Assembly (NCBI RefSeq): GCF_015206995.1
Contig: NZ_JADEXR010000049.1
Coordinates: forward strand, 1-40,577
Source of the DNA: an aff. Roholtiella sp. LEGE 12411
GTDB lineage: Bacteria > Cyanobacteriota > Cyanobacteriia > Cyanobacteriales > Nostocaceae
DNA length: 40,577 nt
Direction of reading: 5' to 3'
Part shown: positions 15,885-25,305 of the stretch, one piece after another
Position numbering within the stretch: position 1 is the stretch's first letter
Layout: every line of letters starts with the position of its first letter
Translations under genes and position numbers: made by a program
Notes under the pieces: generated by a model
Told to the model about the DNA's origin: nothing
Databases searched by the model: none
The model's input: only the letters and a program-made list of their open reading frames with translations

Positions 15885-16655
15885 TTATGGAAACTTTCGC
15901 TCTCGCACTTCCATAGTATAATCTTGCACGGCTTTGGTAATCGTCTCCCGCAGATTTGTATAAACTTTGGCAAAGGGGGGATGCTTCTCTGCAAGTCCGA
16001 GGACATCAGAGGTAACTAAAACTTGTCCATCACAATTTTGTCCTGCACCAATACCAATAGTAGGAATGCTAAGTTTTTGGGTAATCTGCATTGCCAAATC
16101 TGCGGGTATATGCTCTAACACTAGAGAAAATACACCCGCTTGTTGTAGAGCGATCGCTTCATGTAAAATTCTCTCAGCCGTTTCCTGGGTCTTACCCTGT
16201 TGTCGCAAACCAAGTTGATGTACTGATTGTGGTGTCAAACCTACATGACCCATGACGGGAATTCCAGCTTCTACTAATCTGGCGATAGTTTCTGCGATCG
16301 CTGGATACCCTCCTTCTAACTTTACCGCTTGAGCACCTGTTTCTTTCAGTACTCGCCCAGCTGAGTGCATCGCTTGTTGCAGACTTTCTTGATACGTCAA
16401 AAATGGTAAATCTACCACTACTAATGCGCGTTTTACTCCACGGCGCACAGCTTTGGCATGATACAGCATCTCTTCTAGGGTGATTGGTAGTGTTGTTTCA
16501 TACCCTAAAACTGCTGCCATTGAGTCTCCCACGAGGATTAAGTCTACACCAGCGGCGTCGAGGAGTTGAGCGATCGCGTAATCCCAAGCAGTTAACGCCA
16601 CAATTGAACGTCCCTGTTGTTTCCATTGAATTAATTGCTGGGTGGTGACTACCAT
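15885..16655 (-). CDS. panB: 3-methyl-2-oxobutanoate hydroxymethyltransferase PanB
   Basis: 256 residues. PanB adds a hydroxymethyl group from 5,10-methylenetetrahydrofolate to 2-oxoisovalerate, giving ketopantoate, the first step to pantothenate and coenzyme A; it acts in the cytosol. Diagnostic segments are [72 protein letters not shown]-like (here [11 protein letters not shown]), IGIGAG and [14 protein letters not shown]. The metal-binding aspartates of VGDS and VVVD and the catalytic glutamate region EHIPA are present. The length is normal. The start MVVTTQQL is just before the conserved region. No other pan genes are visible. Confidence 0.95.
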   Translation of the reverse strand: MVVTTQQLIQWKQQGRSIVALTAWDYAIAQLLDAAGVDLILVGDSMAAVLGYETTLPITLEEMLYHAKAVRRGVKRALVVVDLPFLTYQESLQQAMHSAGRVLKETGAQAVKLEGGYPAIAETIARLVEAGIPVMGHVGLTPQSVHQLGLRQQGKTQETAERILHEAIALQQAGVFSLVLEHIPADLAMQITQKLSIPTIGIGAGQNCDGQVLVTSDVLGLAEKHPPFAKVYTNLRETITKAVQDYTMEVRERKFP

Positions 16656-16742
16656 TTTTTTTTAGTGCTGAGTAATGAGTGCTGAGTAAAACAGATCAGG
16701 AGAAGGGGTAGTCTTTTCTTCTCATTCCCCATTCCCCAATCC

Positions 16743-17906
16743 CTACTTAACGGCGCGACTGAAAGCAATATGGGGTTTTGCACTGCCCATTTTGGGCATT
16801 AACCAAGCCAAACCTTCACTAGTCCCAATCCACAATTTGTTGCCAACATCAGACACAAGAGCAAGAACTCGACTAGAAGGAAGTCCGGTAACTTCTTCGT
16901 CTAACACAGCTCCTGTATTTGGATTTAATCGTAACAAACCATTGTTAGTCCCGACCCAGATACTACCATCTTTGGCAAAACGCACCGAAGTAACCTCACG
17001 CCCACGCAGACGGGTTACAGACCGTAACACAACTCCAGTTGTTGGGTTGATAACTAACAAATTATTGGGCATTCCCGCCCAAATTAACCCTTCTGGACTG
17101 ATGGCTAAAGCTTGTACAGTTGTTCCTGGTAAATCACCAATCCGCTTCATTATCAAAGCATTGGCAGTATTAACCCGCACTAATCCATCAAGCGTGCCGA
17201 CCCACAACTGACCTTCAGCATCTAAAGTTAGGGTGTTGGCGCTAACACCAGGTAGATTTTTTAATGTTGTCATCATCAAGCCTTGGTCGGGACTAATTAA
17301 AGCTAAGCCGTTATCAGTTCCAGCCCACAAATAACCCCGTTTGTCAAGTAATAGTGACAATACTCGTTTGGAAGGCAAAAATAAATTCTGCGCTGTAATT
17401 TCATTAGTGCGGGGTTCTACTCTTATCAGTCCCTCATAACTTCCCACCCACAGGCGTCCAACTTTGTCTTGGGCTAAAGCACCAATGGCAACATTCGGTA
17501 AATTAACACGAGCGATAATCTTGCCAGTATTAGGGTCAATCCGCGATAATCCTCGCCAAGAACCCACCCAGAGATTACCTGTAAAATCTGCCAGCAAGTT
17601 GCTAACACGATAATCGGTTTCTTGCGTATGCTCTTGCACTCCCCGCTGATTGGGTAAGGAATCTACTTGTGGTGGCGGTGGGGAAGCCGGATAAGCAGGA
17701 GTTAAATTAGACGGCTCCATGTCAGGGGTTTTTTGTGACGGAACACTATTACTTATTTTTTGTGCCTTCGCTGGAGTTACCATTGCTACAATACTCATGC
17801 TTGGCAAACCTATCAACCCCAGCAAGATAGAAGTAATCAATAAATTAGTACGCTTGCGAATTAATACCACGGTGACATTTCCTTGGGAGACAATACCCAT
17901 AGCCAT
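16743..17906 (-). CDS. Periplasmic seven-bladed beta-propeller protein (two-component regulator propeller repeats)
   Basis: 387 residues. A signal peptide or anchor (NLLITSILLGLIGLPSMSIV, ending near PAKAQ) is followed by a proline-rich linker (60-85) and seven repeats of the Reg_prop type, each with a core like LWVGT-x-x-GL-x-R-x-x-P: LWVGSWRGL, LWVGSYEGL, LWAGTDNGL, LWVGTLDGL, IWAGMPNNL, IWVGTNNGL and LWIGTSEGL. Seven blades would close one propeller. In other bacteria these repeats form the periplasmic sensor part of hybrid two-component proteins; here no kinase follows, so it is a free propeller, perhaps a binding protein. It is divergent from rbcL, separated by about 900 bases. Confidence 0.8.
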   Translation of the reverse strand: MAMGIVSQGNVTVVLIRKRTNLLITSILLGLIGLPSMSIVAMVTPAKAQKISNSVPSQKTPDMEPSNLTPAYPASPPPPQVDSLPNQRGVQEHTQETDYRVSNLLADFTGNLWVGSWRGLSRIDPNTGKIIARVNLPNVAIGALAQDKVGRLWVGSYEGLIRVEPRTNEITAQNLFLPSKRVLSLLLDKRGYLWAGTDNGLALISPDQGLMMTTLKNLPGVSANTLTLDAEGQLWVGTLDGLVRVNTANALIMKRIGDLPGTTVQALAISPEGLIWAGMPNNLLVINPTTGVVLRSVTRLRGREVTSVRFAKDGSIWVGTNNGLLRLNPNTGAVLDEEVTGLPSSRVLALVSDVGNKLWIGTSEGLAWLMPKMGSAKPHIAFSRAVK

Positions 17907-18816
17907 TACCTAAGCTGGCTTTGGATTAATTTCAGTGTTCCCCTAGCTTGAATTTTTTAAACGTCATAGGTAATTTTTCTCAGGCTCAAAGCTCCAAAAG
18001 CATCGCAATTATCTTCTCGCAGATCAAGAAACTCTTGTAAATAAAGGCTCCATACAGTTAGAGATGAACCTTTGTAAATCATTCTTAACAAAATGTTTAA
18101 ATCTTTATGTAATAACAAATCTATATATTTAAGTTAAAAAGTTTCAAACAATAACTTATCGAATTCTTGATATATTGTGAAACAAGCTACAAATTACGTG
18201 GTGTGCAATTTTTTATCTTTACGCTCACAACTGTGTTAAATCTCTGTGTGGGAAAGTTTTGTTCGCCCACCGAAGTTAAAAGCGGAGGAAGCTCCCGCTC
18301 TGACTTCTTGGAAGTCGGCGCTTAGAGTTCTCAAAAACCTCAGTTCAGACTTTCCGCTGTCAAGTAAATTCTCTTGTAGTCTTTTTTCTGTCAAGGGAAA
18401 AGATAAGAGAAATACAGAGGCAAGAACGTGTGCCAGCCAGCCCACTCCCCTGAATGCCCCGATTTGTAGGAAAATTATCTAATATATTGCCGCACTTTGC
18501 GGGTAGTTTTGGTGGAATTCAAAAGGTTTAGTAGGGTGCGAGAAAAAGATAAAAAAATTTTGATACTAGCAGGACGAGGGGAAAGTATAAGCGCTAGGTC
18601 GTGTGCCCTTAGAAGGGGATTACACGGGTGAGGAGGCTTACCACCGCTACCAAAGTGTCCGCCGCAGAAAGACTGCTACCCTCTACTAAAGGCAACCCCT
18701 AGCAGGAAATTTCCCTGATATTCTCCTCGCTGGAGGGCGGAAAGAGCGGGGGTGAGGAGAAGTTGCACGGCACGTAATTTGATAAGTAAAAAGATGACTT
18801 CTGGGAAGGATAAAAT
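17907..18816 (+). promoter_or_regulatory. Long rbcL upstream region and structured leader
   Basis: 910 bases between the propeller gene and rbcL, without a credible gene. The first 300 are AT-rich; from about 18240 the sequence becomes G+C-richer and full of stems: GACTTC-TTG-GAAGTC (18312-18326), CCGCA-CTT-TGCGG (18490-18502) and TTCTCCTC/GAGGAGAA (18721-18728 with 18754-18761). CTAGCAGGA occurs twice, about 130 bases apart. In related cyanobacteria rbcL transcripts start several hundred bases upstream, so much of this is probably a transcribed leader. GGAAGGA just before the ATG is the ribosome site. No sure NtcA (GTA-N8-TAC) site was found. Confidence 0.55.
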
Positions 18817-20247
18817 ATGTCTTACGCTCAAACTAAGACTCAGAGCAAAACTGGGTATCAAGCCGGTGTTAAAGATTACAGACTAACTTATTACACACCT
18901 GATTACACACCCAAAGATACAGATATTCTGGCGGCATTCCGGGTTACACCCCAGCCTGGAGTTCCCTACGAAGAAGCCGCAGCGGCTGTGGCGGCTGAGT
19001 CTTCCACTGGTACTTGGACAACTGTATGGACAGACTTGCTCACCGACCTAGATCGCTACAAAGGTCGTTGCTACGATATTGAACCAGTTCCCGGCGAAGA
19101 TAACCAATTTATTGCTTACATTGCCTATCCCCTGGATCTGTTTGAAGAAGGCTCTGTAACCAACATGTTGACCTCTATTGTAGGTAACGTATTTGGTTTC
19201 AAAGCATTGCGGGCGCTGCGTCTGGAAGACTTACGGATTCCTGTAGCTTACCTCAAGACCTTCCAAGGACCTCCCCACGGTATCCAAGTTGAGCGTGACA
19301 AGTTAAACAAATACGGTCGTCCTTTGCTGGGTTGTACAATTAAGCCCAAATTAGGTCTTTCGGCTAAGAATTACGGACGCGCTGTATACGAGTGCTTACG
19401 CGGTGGTTTGGACTTCACCAAAGACGACGAAAACATTAACTCCGCACCATTCCAACGGTGGCGCGATCGCTTCTTGTTCGTTGCTGAAGCTATCCACAAA
19501 GCTCAAGCTGAAACCGGTGAAATCAAAGGTCACTACCTAAACGTCACCGCTCCCACCTGTGAAGAAATGCTGAAACGGGCTGAGTACGCTAAAGAACTCA
19601 AAATGCCCATCATCATGCACGACTACCTCACCGCAGGTTTCACCGCCAACACCACATTGGCTCATTGGTGTCGTGACAACGGTCTGTTGCTGCACATCCA
19701 CCGTGCTATGCACGCCGTTATTGACCGTCAAAAGAACCATGGTATCCACTTCCGCGTTTTAGCTAAAGCGCTGCGGATGTCCGGTGGTGACCACATCCAC
19801 ACTGGAACAGTGGTTGGTAAGCTGGAAGGTGAACGTGGGATCACAATGGGCTTCGTTGACCTACTACGTGAAAACTATGTTGAGCAAGACAAGTCTCGCG
19901 GTATCTACTTTACCCAAGACTGGGCTTCTCTACCTGGTGTAATGGCAGTTGCTTCCGGTGGTATCCACATCTGGCACATGCCGGCACTCGTAGAAATCTT
20001 TGGTGATGACTCCGTACTGCAATTTGGTGGTGGTACTCTAGGACACCCCTGGGGTAATGCTCCTGGTGCTACTGCTAACCGTGTAGCTTTAGAAGCTTGT
20101 GTCCAAGCTCGTAATGAAGGTCGCAACTTGGCTCGTGAAGGTAACGACATTATCCGCGAAGCCGCTAAGTGGTCTCCTGAATTGGCCGTTGCTTGCGAAC
20201 TTTGGAAAGAAATCAAGTTCGAGTTTGAAGCAATGGATACCGTCTGA
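18817..20247 (+). CDS. rbcL: Rubisco large subunit, form IB
   Basis: 476 residues, the normal length. It carries the carboxylase/oxygenase active site, fixing CO2 onto ribulose-1,5-bisphosphate inside carboxysomes. Active-site segments are complete: [24 protein letters not shown] (catalytic lysine), [14 protein letters not shown] (carbamylated lysine followed by metal-binding DE), HIHRAMH, the loop-6 segment [14 protein letters not shown] and [15 protein letters not shown]. The N-terminus [20 protein letters not shown] and the sequence throughout are those of form IB enzymes of filamentous cyanobacteria. It is first in the rbcL-rbcX-rbcS operon with a 100-base gap to rbcX. Confidence 0.99.
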   Translation: MSYAQTKTQSKTGYQAGVKDYRLTYYTPDYTPKDTDILAAFRVTPQPGVPYEEAAAAVAAESSTGTWTTVWTDLLTDLDRYKGRCYDIEPVPGEDNQFIAYIAYPLDLFEEGSVTNMLTSIVGNVFGFKALRALRLEDLRIPVAYLKTFQGPPHGIQVERDKLNKYGRPLLGCTIKPKLGLSAKNYGRAVYECLRGGLDFTKDDENINSAPFQRWRDRFLFVAEAIHKAQAETGEIKGHYLNVTAPTCEEMLKRAEYAKELKMPIIMHDYLTAGFTANTTLAHWCRDNGLLLHIHRAMHAVIDRQKNHGIHFRVLAKALRMSGGDHIHTGTVVGKLEGERGITMGFVDLLRENYVEQDKSRGIYFTQDWASLPGVMAVASGGIHIWHMPALVEIFGDDSVLQFGGGTLGHPWGNAPGATANRVALEACVQARNEGRNLAREGNDIIREAAKWSPELAVACELWKEIKFEFEAMDTV

Positions 20248-20299
20248 TAAAGGCTGAAGGTGGAAGGATAAAGGCTGAATGTTAAATTACTTTAATCAC

Positions 20300-20327
20300 T
20301 TCATCCTTCATCCTTCATACTTCATAC
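20300..20327. repeat. Heptanucleotide STRR between rbcL and rbcX
   Basis: Two copies of TTCATCC followed by two of TTCATAC. The preceding bases (GGCTGAAGGTGGAAGGATAA) contain similar, partly inverted units, so the spacer can fold. Heptad repeats are a known feature of this spacer in heterocystous strains. Confidence 0.8.
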
Positions 20328-20348
20328 TTTTAAGGGCTGGGGTCAAGC

Positions 20349-20756
20349 ATGAATCTCAAGCAAATTGCGAAAGACACAGCCAAGACTCTCCAAAGCTACC
20401 TGACTTATCAGGCTCTAAGGACAGTACTGGCACAGCTAGGCGAGACTAATCCTCCATTAGAACTTTGGCTGCATAACTTTTCTGCTGGCAAAATTCAGGA
20501 CGGAGAAGCATACATTGAGCAACTGTTCCGAGAAAAGCCAGATTTGGCATTGCGGATCATGACTGTCAGGGAACACATTGCGGAGGAAATCGCGGAATTT
20601 TTACCGGAAATGGTTTGTACTGGCATTCAGCAAGCCAATATAGAACAGCGTCGCCAGCATCTAGAACGCATCACACTAATTGATACATTAAACCCCAGTC
20701 TGCAATCAGAACAGCAAACAACCTTAGATCAGAACTTGGATAACTCATCCAGTTAG
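20349..20756 (+). CDS. rbcX: Rubisco assembly chaperone RbcX
   Basis: 135 residues. RbcX is a small helical dimer that grips the C-terminal tail of newly folded RbcL and stabilises the antiparallel dimers on the way to the octamer core. The sequence KDTAKTLQSYLTYQALRTVL, ETNPPLELWLHNFS and DGEAYIEQLF are hallmarks; the central groove contains the conserved YLTYQA segment. The C-terminal tail (about 110-135) is glutamine-rich and variable, as usual. It lies between rbcL and rbcS in the classic order. Confidence 0.97.
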   Translation: MNLKQIAKDTAKTLQSYLTYQALRTVLAQLGETNPPLELWLHNFSAGKIQDGEAYIEQLFREKPDLALRIMTVREHIAEEIAEFLPEMVCTGIQQANIEQRRQHLERITLIDTLNPSLQSEQQTTLDQNLDNSSS

Positions 20757-20799
20757 TTAGTCAACCAGTAGTAAAAATCGCAACCCATCATCAACAGCT

Positions 20800-21135
20800 A
20801 TGCAAACTTTACCAAAAGAGCGTCGTTACGAAACCCTTTCTTATCTGCCTCCCCTTTCTGACGCTCAAATTGCCAAGCAGATCCAATATATTTTGAGTCA
20901 AGGTTATATTCCTGCGATCGAGTTTAACGAAACTTCTGAGCCAACGGAATTATTCTGGACAATGTGGAAACTGCCTTTGTTTGGTGCTAAATCCACTCAA
21001 GAAGTACTGAGCGAAGTCCAAGGCTGCCGTTCTCAGTTTAGCAACTCCTATATCCGTGTTGTGGGTTTTGATAACATCAAGCAGTGCCAAGTTCTCAGCT
21101 TTCTTGTTCACAAACCCAACACCAGCAGATACTAA
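20800..21135 (+). CDS. rbcS: Rubisco small subunit
   Basis: 111 residues, the typical cyanobacterial length without the plant loop extension. RbcS caps the L8 core to give the L8S8 enzyme. Hallmarks: [41 protein letters not shown] and [20 protein letters not shown]. It is last of the operon, 43 bases after rbcX, and is followed by a strong terminator-like hairpin. Its fold is shared by the C-terminal domain of the Rca at 23158. Confidence 0.98.
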   Translation: MQTLPKERRYETLSYLPPLSDAQIAKQIQYILSQGYIPAIEFNETSEPTELFWTMWKLPLFGAKSTQEVLSEVQGCRSQFSNSYIRVVGFDNIKQCQVLSFLVHKPNTSRY

Positions 21136-21216
21136 AGTTTACACGCTTTAAGTAATTAATATGAGAGGTGGAATTATCTGCCTCTCTTGTTTAATTTGTT
21201 TTAAACGCATAGGCGC

Positions 21217-21244
21217 TTCTCTACGAGACGCTACGCGAACGCCT
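21217..21244. repeat. Dispersed repeat CTTCTCTACGAGACGCTACG...
   Basis: The 28-base segment matches 13740-13767 in the MITE with two differences. This sequence is a common dispersed repeat of Nostoc-type genomes, usually intergenic. Confidence 0.7.
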
Positions 21245-21264
21245 TACCGCAGGGCAGGGTAGAC

Positions 21265-21333
21265 ACGCAGAGGTTTACGCAAAGGAACGCGGAGCTACTC
21301 TGCGTTTTCCTCCGCGTGTCTCTGCGTTTTTTT
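21265..21333 (+). terminator. Terminator of the rbcLXS operon
   Basis: ACGCAGAG (21265-21272) pairs with CTCTGCGT (21320-21327), and inside it ACGCGGAG (21287-21294) pairs with CTCCGCGT (21310-21317). Seven T follow from 21327. The nested stem with a T-run lies 130 bases after rbcS and just before the next gene's start at 21348. Confidence 0.7.
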
Positions 21334-21347
21334 AGGTTCTACGATAA

Positions 21348-21950
21348 GTGAGAATTTGTTTTGTTGGTGACTCTTTTGTCAACGGGACTGGCGATCCAGA
21401 ATGTCTCGGTTGGACAGGCAGAATATGCGTTAATGCTAATAAAAAAGGTTATGACATTACTTACTATAATTTAGGAATTAGGCGAGATACGAGTACTGAT
21501 ATAGCAAAGCGCTGGATACAAGAAGTATCAGCTCGATTGCCTCAAGAATATGACGGTAGAGTTGTGTTCTCTTTTGGGCTGAATGACACGACTCTGGAAA
21601 ATGGTCAAATCCGTGTGAGTTTTACAGAGTCTATCAAAAATGCTAGCAAAATTTTAAGTGAAGCTAAACAGTTATATCCTGTGTTAATGGTTGGGCCTGC
21701 GCCTTATGTAGATGAAGAAGACCCTCAAAGAAAGCAGAGAACTACCAATTTATCCAAACAGTTTGCTTTGATTTGTCAAGAATTTCATATACCTTATTTA
21801 GACGTTTTTCCAATATTAGAAAATTCAAATATCTGGGTAAAGGAAGCAAAAAATCATGACGGGGTTCATCCCAGAGCAGGAGGCTATACAGAATTTGCCC
21901 AAATAGTAGAAAATTGGGACGCTTGGTTAAATTGGTTTTCTCTAATTTAA
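21348..21950 (+). CDS. SGNH/GDSL-type esterase or lipase
   Basis: 200 residues, single SGNH hydrolase domain. Block I FVGDSFVNGTGDP carries the catalytic serine, block III FSFGLNDTT the asparagine, and DGVHPRAGGYTEFA at the C-terminus the Asp-His pair. A block II glycine is likely in the segment YYNLGIRRDTS. No signal peptide is seen, so it appears cytosolic; the substrate (acyl ester or acetyl group) is not evident. GTG at 21348 is the only start before the first strand MRICFVGDS. It is separated from rbcS by the terminator and stands alone. Confidence 0.85.
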   Translation: MRICFVGDSFVNGTGDPECLGWTGRICVNANKKGYDITYYNLGIRRDTSTDIAKRWIQEVSARLPQEYDGRVVFSFGLNDTTLENGQIRVSFTESIKNASKILSEAKQLYPVLMVGPAPYVDEEDPQRKQRTTNLSKQFALICQEFHIPYLDVFPILENSNIWVKEAKNHDGVHPRAGGYTEFAQIVENWDAWLNWFSLI

Positions 21951-22058
21951 TAAGGCGATCGCTTTTAGTGTACGCTTTGGGCGATCGCCTGCCTTGATTT
22001 TCCTCAGAACAATCATCGGTATACTAGATGTAAAGACATTCCTTCCAGGAATCTGCTC

Positions 22059-22766
22059 ATGACGGCATCAATCAAGCATAACCTAGGCAAAAACTCACTT
22101 ATCCCACCTTTAGAAAGTGGGGATAGACTCACTCGCCATGAATTTGAGCGTCGATATCACGCCATGCCACATACTAAAAAAGCAGAACTAATAGAAGGAG
22201 TCGTCTACGTGGCATCACCCTTACGTTTCAGAAGTCATGGAAAACCTCATGGTGACTTGATCATCTGGTTAGGAACTTATAAAGTTTCCACCCCAGGTGT
22301 GGAGTTAGGTGATAATACCACAGTCCGCTTAGATTTAGATAACGAACCTCAGCCTGATGTTGTATTGTTAATTGATGAAATATTGGGTGGACAAGCACGC
22401 ATTAGTGAAGATGACTACATCGAAGGCGCACCAGAATTAGTTGCTGAAGTTGCCGCAAGTAGTGCCGCTAATGATTTATATGATAAAAAGAAAGCCTACC
22501 GTCGCAACGGAGTAAAGGAATATATTGTCTGGCAAATTTTAGAAAATAAACTAGATTGGTTTTGCTTAGAAAATGGTGAATATATATCATTGGAACCGGA
22601 TAAAAATGGTGTGATTAAAAGTCAGGTTTTTCCGGGTTTGTGGTTAAATATACAAGCATTATATACTGGAGATATGACAAGAGTTTTGGCTATGCTACGA
22701 CAGGGTTTGAGTAGTGAAGCACACAGTGATTTTGTGCAGCAGTTAGCAATAAAGTCTCAGTCATAA
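22059..22766 (+). CDS. Uma2 family (DUF820) protein
   Basis: 235 residues of the Uma2 family, a restriction-endonuclease fold abundant in cyanobacteria. Visible: RLTRHEFERRYHAMPHTKKA with ELIEGVVYVASP, the DNTTVRLDLDNEPQPDVVLL segment (acidic residue in QPDV), APELVAEVAASSAANDLYDK (core glutamate) with KKKAYRRNGVKEYIVWQILE. The catalytic pattern P-D..E-x-A..Y-x-x-x-G-V-x-E-Y looks intact, so it may be an active nuclease, but no partner genes are adjacent. The start at 22059 (MTASIKHN) precedes the domain by about 25 residues. It lies between the SGNH hydrolase gene and rca, on the same strand, each with its own spacer. Confidence 0.88.
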   Translation: MTASIKHNLGKNSLIPPLESGDRLTRHEFERRYHAMPHTKKAELIEGVVYVASPLRFRSHGKPHGDLIIWLGTYKVSTPGVELGDNTTVRLDLDNEPQPDVVLLIDEILGGQARISEDDYIEGAPELVAEVAASSAANDLYDKKKAYRRNGVKEYIVWQILENKLDWFCLENGEYISLEPDKNGVIKSQVFPGLWLNIQALYTGDMTRVLAMLRQGLSSEAHSDFVQQLAIKSQS

Positions 22767-23157
22767 ATTTCTAAATTGATTATCTTTAAATAGCAGATAT
22801 AAGCATTGATATTTTTGAGCGATCGCACTCATTATCATCAAATATGAAAGTGCAAATTTATATTCGCCAGATCCTCTGCTGCTTTGCGCCGTGCTTCTGT
22901 TTACTGACGCGATCGCCTCTGTGACACAAGTACAATCTTAATTAAAATTATTTCTCACTTATTGGTGCGATCGCTTAACTTATGGGCAGAGTAAAGATTT
23001 TAATTGGGTGCTTTCTGCTCTGTCCGGTATTATTTTACGCTCAGTATGTTAGTTCAAAGACATAGAAACACGGGAACGCGGCGAGAAAGCGCGATCGCTG
23101 TCCCCAGAAAAACTTAACATTATATTTAGAAGTGCTAACTATTTATAAGACAGGCTA
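22767..23157. other. rca upstream region
   Basis: 391 bases without a gene, with four HIP1-type GCGATCGC or GCGATCG sites. It must contain the rca promoter; no clear binding site could be named. Confidence 0.5.
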
Positions 23158-24414
23158 ATGGCTTACTACATTGCTCCTCGCTTTTTGGACAAACTTGCTG
23201 TTCACATCACCAAAAATTTCTTGAAACTTCCTGGTATTCGAGTACCCATAATTTTGGGAGTTCATGGACGCAAAGGTGAAGGTAAGTCCTTTCAATGTGA
23301 GTTGGTCTTTGAGAAAATGGGTATCGAAGTGACTCACATCTCTGGTGGAGAGTTGGAAAGTCCTGATGCAGGAGATCCAGCACGTTTAATTCGTCTGCGC
23401 TACCGCGAAACAGCAGAACTGATCAAAGTGCGCGGTAAAATGTGTGTTTTGATGATTAACGATTTAGATGCGGGTGCTGGCCGCTTTGATGAAGGCACTC
23501 AATATACTGTAAACACGCAGTTGGTAAATGCCACACTGATGAATATTGCTGATAATCCCACAGATGTGCAGTTACCTGGAAGCTACGATTCCACGCCTTT
23601 ACATCGTGTACCGATTATTGTCACAGGGAATGATTTTTCCACTCTTTACGCGCCATTAATTCGAGATGGTCGGATGGATAAATTTTACTGGGAACCTGAT
23701 AGAGATGATAAAGTGGGCATTGTTGAAGGGATTTTTGAACCAGATGGACTTTCGCGCCGGGAAATTGAACAGTTAGTTGATACCTTTGCGAATCAATCAA
23801 TTGACTTTTTTAGCGCTTTGCGATCGCGCATTTATGATGAACAAATTCGCAACTTCATCTATCAGATAGGTTTTGAACGCGTATCCTTGCGTGTAGTTAA
23901 CAGTCTAGAAGGGCCACCAGAATTTAAAAAGCCAAATTTCAGCTTATCTCACTTAATCGAGTCTGGTAACTTGATGGTTGGCGAACAAAAACGGGTAGAG
24001 AATTCCCAGTTAGTTGATGAGTACAACCGACTTAATAGAGGCAGAAATTATCAAGCTGCACCACCTGTTGTCACACCAATTAGTCAGCCATCAACTAAAG
24101 AAGCAGCTAATAAATCTCAGCAACAGGAAGTATCAAATACCCATTTAAGCTTGGAGACACAAGCACAAATTAGACAATTATTATCTCAAGGTTACAAAAT
24201 TAGCATTGAACATGTAGATGAACGACGTTTCCGTACGGGTTCTTGGCAAAGTTGTGTTAATAGTCATATTGATGCAGAGTCGGACGCAATATCAAATCTG
24301 GAATCATCTCTGGCAGAATATAGCGGTGAGTATGTGCGCTTAGTAGGTATTGATCCAAAAGCTAAACGGCGGGTTTTGGAGACGATTATTCAACGACCGA
24401 ATGGTAAAAACTAA
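23158..24414 (+). CDS. rca: Rubisco activase with C-terminal small-subunit-like domain
   Basis: 418 residues. The AAA+ ATPase (about 1-290) remodels Rubisco blocked by sugar phosphates: Walker A GRKGEGKS (37-44), Walker B VLMINDLD (97-104), sensor 1 VPIIVTGND and arginine-finger segment LIRDGRMDKFYW. A linker of about 40 residues (Pro/Gln-rich) leads to a small-subunit-like (SSUL) domain from about residue 330 (LSLETQAQIRQLLSQGYKIS, then RFRTGSWQSC) that resembles RbcS and anchors the activase to Rubisco in carboxysomes. It lies 2 kb downstream of rbcS, a typical place in heterocystous cyanobacteria. Three cysteines or fewer are in the tail, so redox control is uncertain. Confidence 0.97.
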   Translation: MAYYIAPRFLDKLAVHITKNFLKLPGIRVPIILGVHGRKGEGKSFQCELVFEKMGIEVTHISGGELESPDAGDPARLIRLRYRETAELIKVRGKMCVLMINDLDAGAGRFDEGTQYTVNTQLVNATLMNIADNPTDVQLPGSYDSTPLHRVPIIVTGNDFSTLYAPLIRDGRMDKFYWEPDRDDKVGIVEGIFEPDGLSRREIEQLVDTFANQSIDFFSALRSRIYDEQIRNFIYQIGFERVSLRVVNSLEGPPEFKKPNFSLSHLIESGNLMVGEQKRVENSQLVDEYNRLNRGRNYQAAPPVVTPISQPSTKEAANKSQQQEVSNTHLSLETQAQIRQLLSQGYKISIEHVDERRFRTGSWQSCVNSHIDAESDAISNLESSLAEYSGEYVRLVGIDPKAKRRVLETIIQRPNGKN

Positions 24415-24441
24415 AAGCGTCACTTTTCGTGTTTACAATAT

Positions 24442-25020
24442 TTAATTGAGCTTCAGCAATATATTTGCTAGCTTCTCACCTAGCTTCTCAATAGATTCTT
24501 GCTGTTTACCATCTTTTAACGTGCCATCGGCATTGAAAGCTTCGTAAGCTTTGGGTACAGCAACCTGATCGGGAAGTACCAAAACTCTAATATTTCCTAG
24601 GATAGCCCGTAAGTGAACCAAGCCCCGTAGACCTCCCAGACCGCCTGGCGAAGCGCTCATAATCGCAGCAACCTTGTCTACAAAAGCAGCTAACGGGGGT
24701 TCATTAGGAGATGGACGAGATGCCCAGTCGATGGCATTCTTCAAAACTGCTGTCAGTGAACTATTATATTCAGGTGAAGCAATTAGCAACCCTTGATGAG
24801 AAATCAGTAAATCCTTAAACCTGTGGGCATTGGCAGGTAGACCTTCTTGAGCTTCTAGATCCTCATCAAAAAGAGGTAAGGGTAAATCACGCAGATCTAG
24901 ATAAGTTACTTCTGCACCAACTGCCTTAGCACCATTTGTGGCAATTTTCACCAGTTTTTTGTTGTAGGAATCAGTGCGTGTGCTGCCAGCAAAAGCCAAG
25001 ATTTTGGGCTTATGTACCAT
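24442..25020 (-). CDS. NADPH-dependent FMN reductase (flavodoxin-like)
   Basis: 192 residues of the NADPH-dependent FMN reductase/ArsH-ChrR-like family. The phosphate-binding loop AGSTRTDSYNKKL lies at the N-terminus; SPEYNSSLTAVLKNAIDW is the flavin-binding hallmark; SASPGGLGGLRG follows. Such enzymes reduce quinones, chromate or azo compounds, or supply reduced FMN. It is cytosolic, single-domain and full length. The start MVHKPKILAF precedes the first strand directly. It is convergent with rca, with only 27 bases between the stops. Confidence 0.9.
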   Translation of the reverse strand: MVHKPKILAFAGSTRTDSYNKKLVKIATNGAKAVGAEVTYLDLRDLPLPLFDEDLEAQEGLPANAHRFKDLLISHQGLLIASPEYNSSLTAVLKNAIDWASRPSPNEPPLAAFVDKVAAIMSASPGGLGGLRGLVHLRAILGNIRVLVLPDQVAVPKAYEAFNADGTLKDGKQQESIEKLGEKLANILLKLN

Positions 25021-25124
25021 AAAAGTATCCGTTTAAGGGAATGGATTAGCCAATTCAAGTGCATTATCCAGTTTTGTTGCGATCGCCTTTTGCTTTTTTT
25101 AAATTTTCTTTACAAGCACCTGCT

Positions 25125-25287
25125 TCATTTCAGAATCACTCGTTCAGATTCTTCACTACAGTAAACATCTAACTGTACTTCTGTAGGAAATCGGTCTGTG
25201 TCAAAACGAAACGCTTTCCCACCTTGAGCCGCTATTGCTTGGAGAACCAAGGAAATGCTTTCGTTATCTTCGCTTTAAAATAGTCAT
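25125..25287 (-). pseudogene. MdnC/MvdD-type ATP-grasp maturase, frameshifted N-terminal remnant
   Basis: On the minus strand an ATG at 25287 opens MTIL and then leaves the frame; one base shift later comes SEDNESISLVLQAIAAQGGK then AFRFDTDRFPTEVQLDVY and ERVILK before a stop. The phrase AFRFDTDRFPTEV is a hallmark of the N-terminal domain of ATP-grasp ligases that macrocyclise microviridin-type peptides (MdnC/MvdD, ester-forming). Complete proteins have about 325 residues; here only about 50 codons remain, with a small deletion near codon 5. A matching precursor gene lies 3 kb upstream on the same strand (28233-28484). The call rests on memory of the family's motif; the class (MdnC against MdnB) is probable rather than certain. 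Confidence 0.7.
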
Positions 25288-25305
25288 AATTGCTTTTTTA
25301 TTACA

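Noticed and set aside
18240-18330. Possible TnpB guide-RNA (omega RNA) end, from the GGAGGAAGCTCCCGC-like hairpins
   Set aside because: No TnpB coding sequence adjoins it, and the place is the expected rbcL leader; the resemblance is only general.
18236-18482. Open frames on both strands upstream of rbcL
   Set aside because: They overlap each other in a stem-rich leader; no homology, and composition fits structured RNA better than protein.
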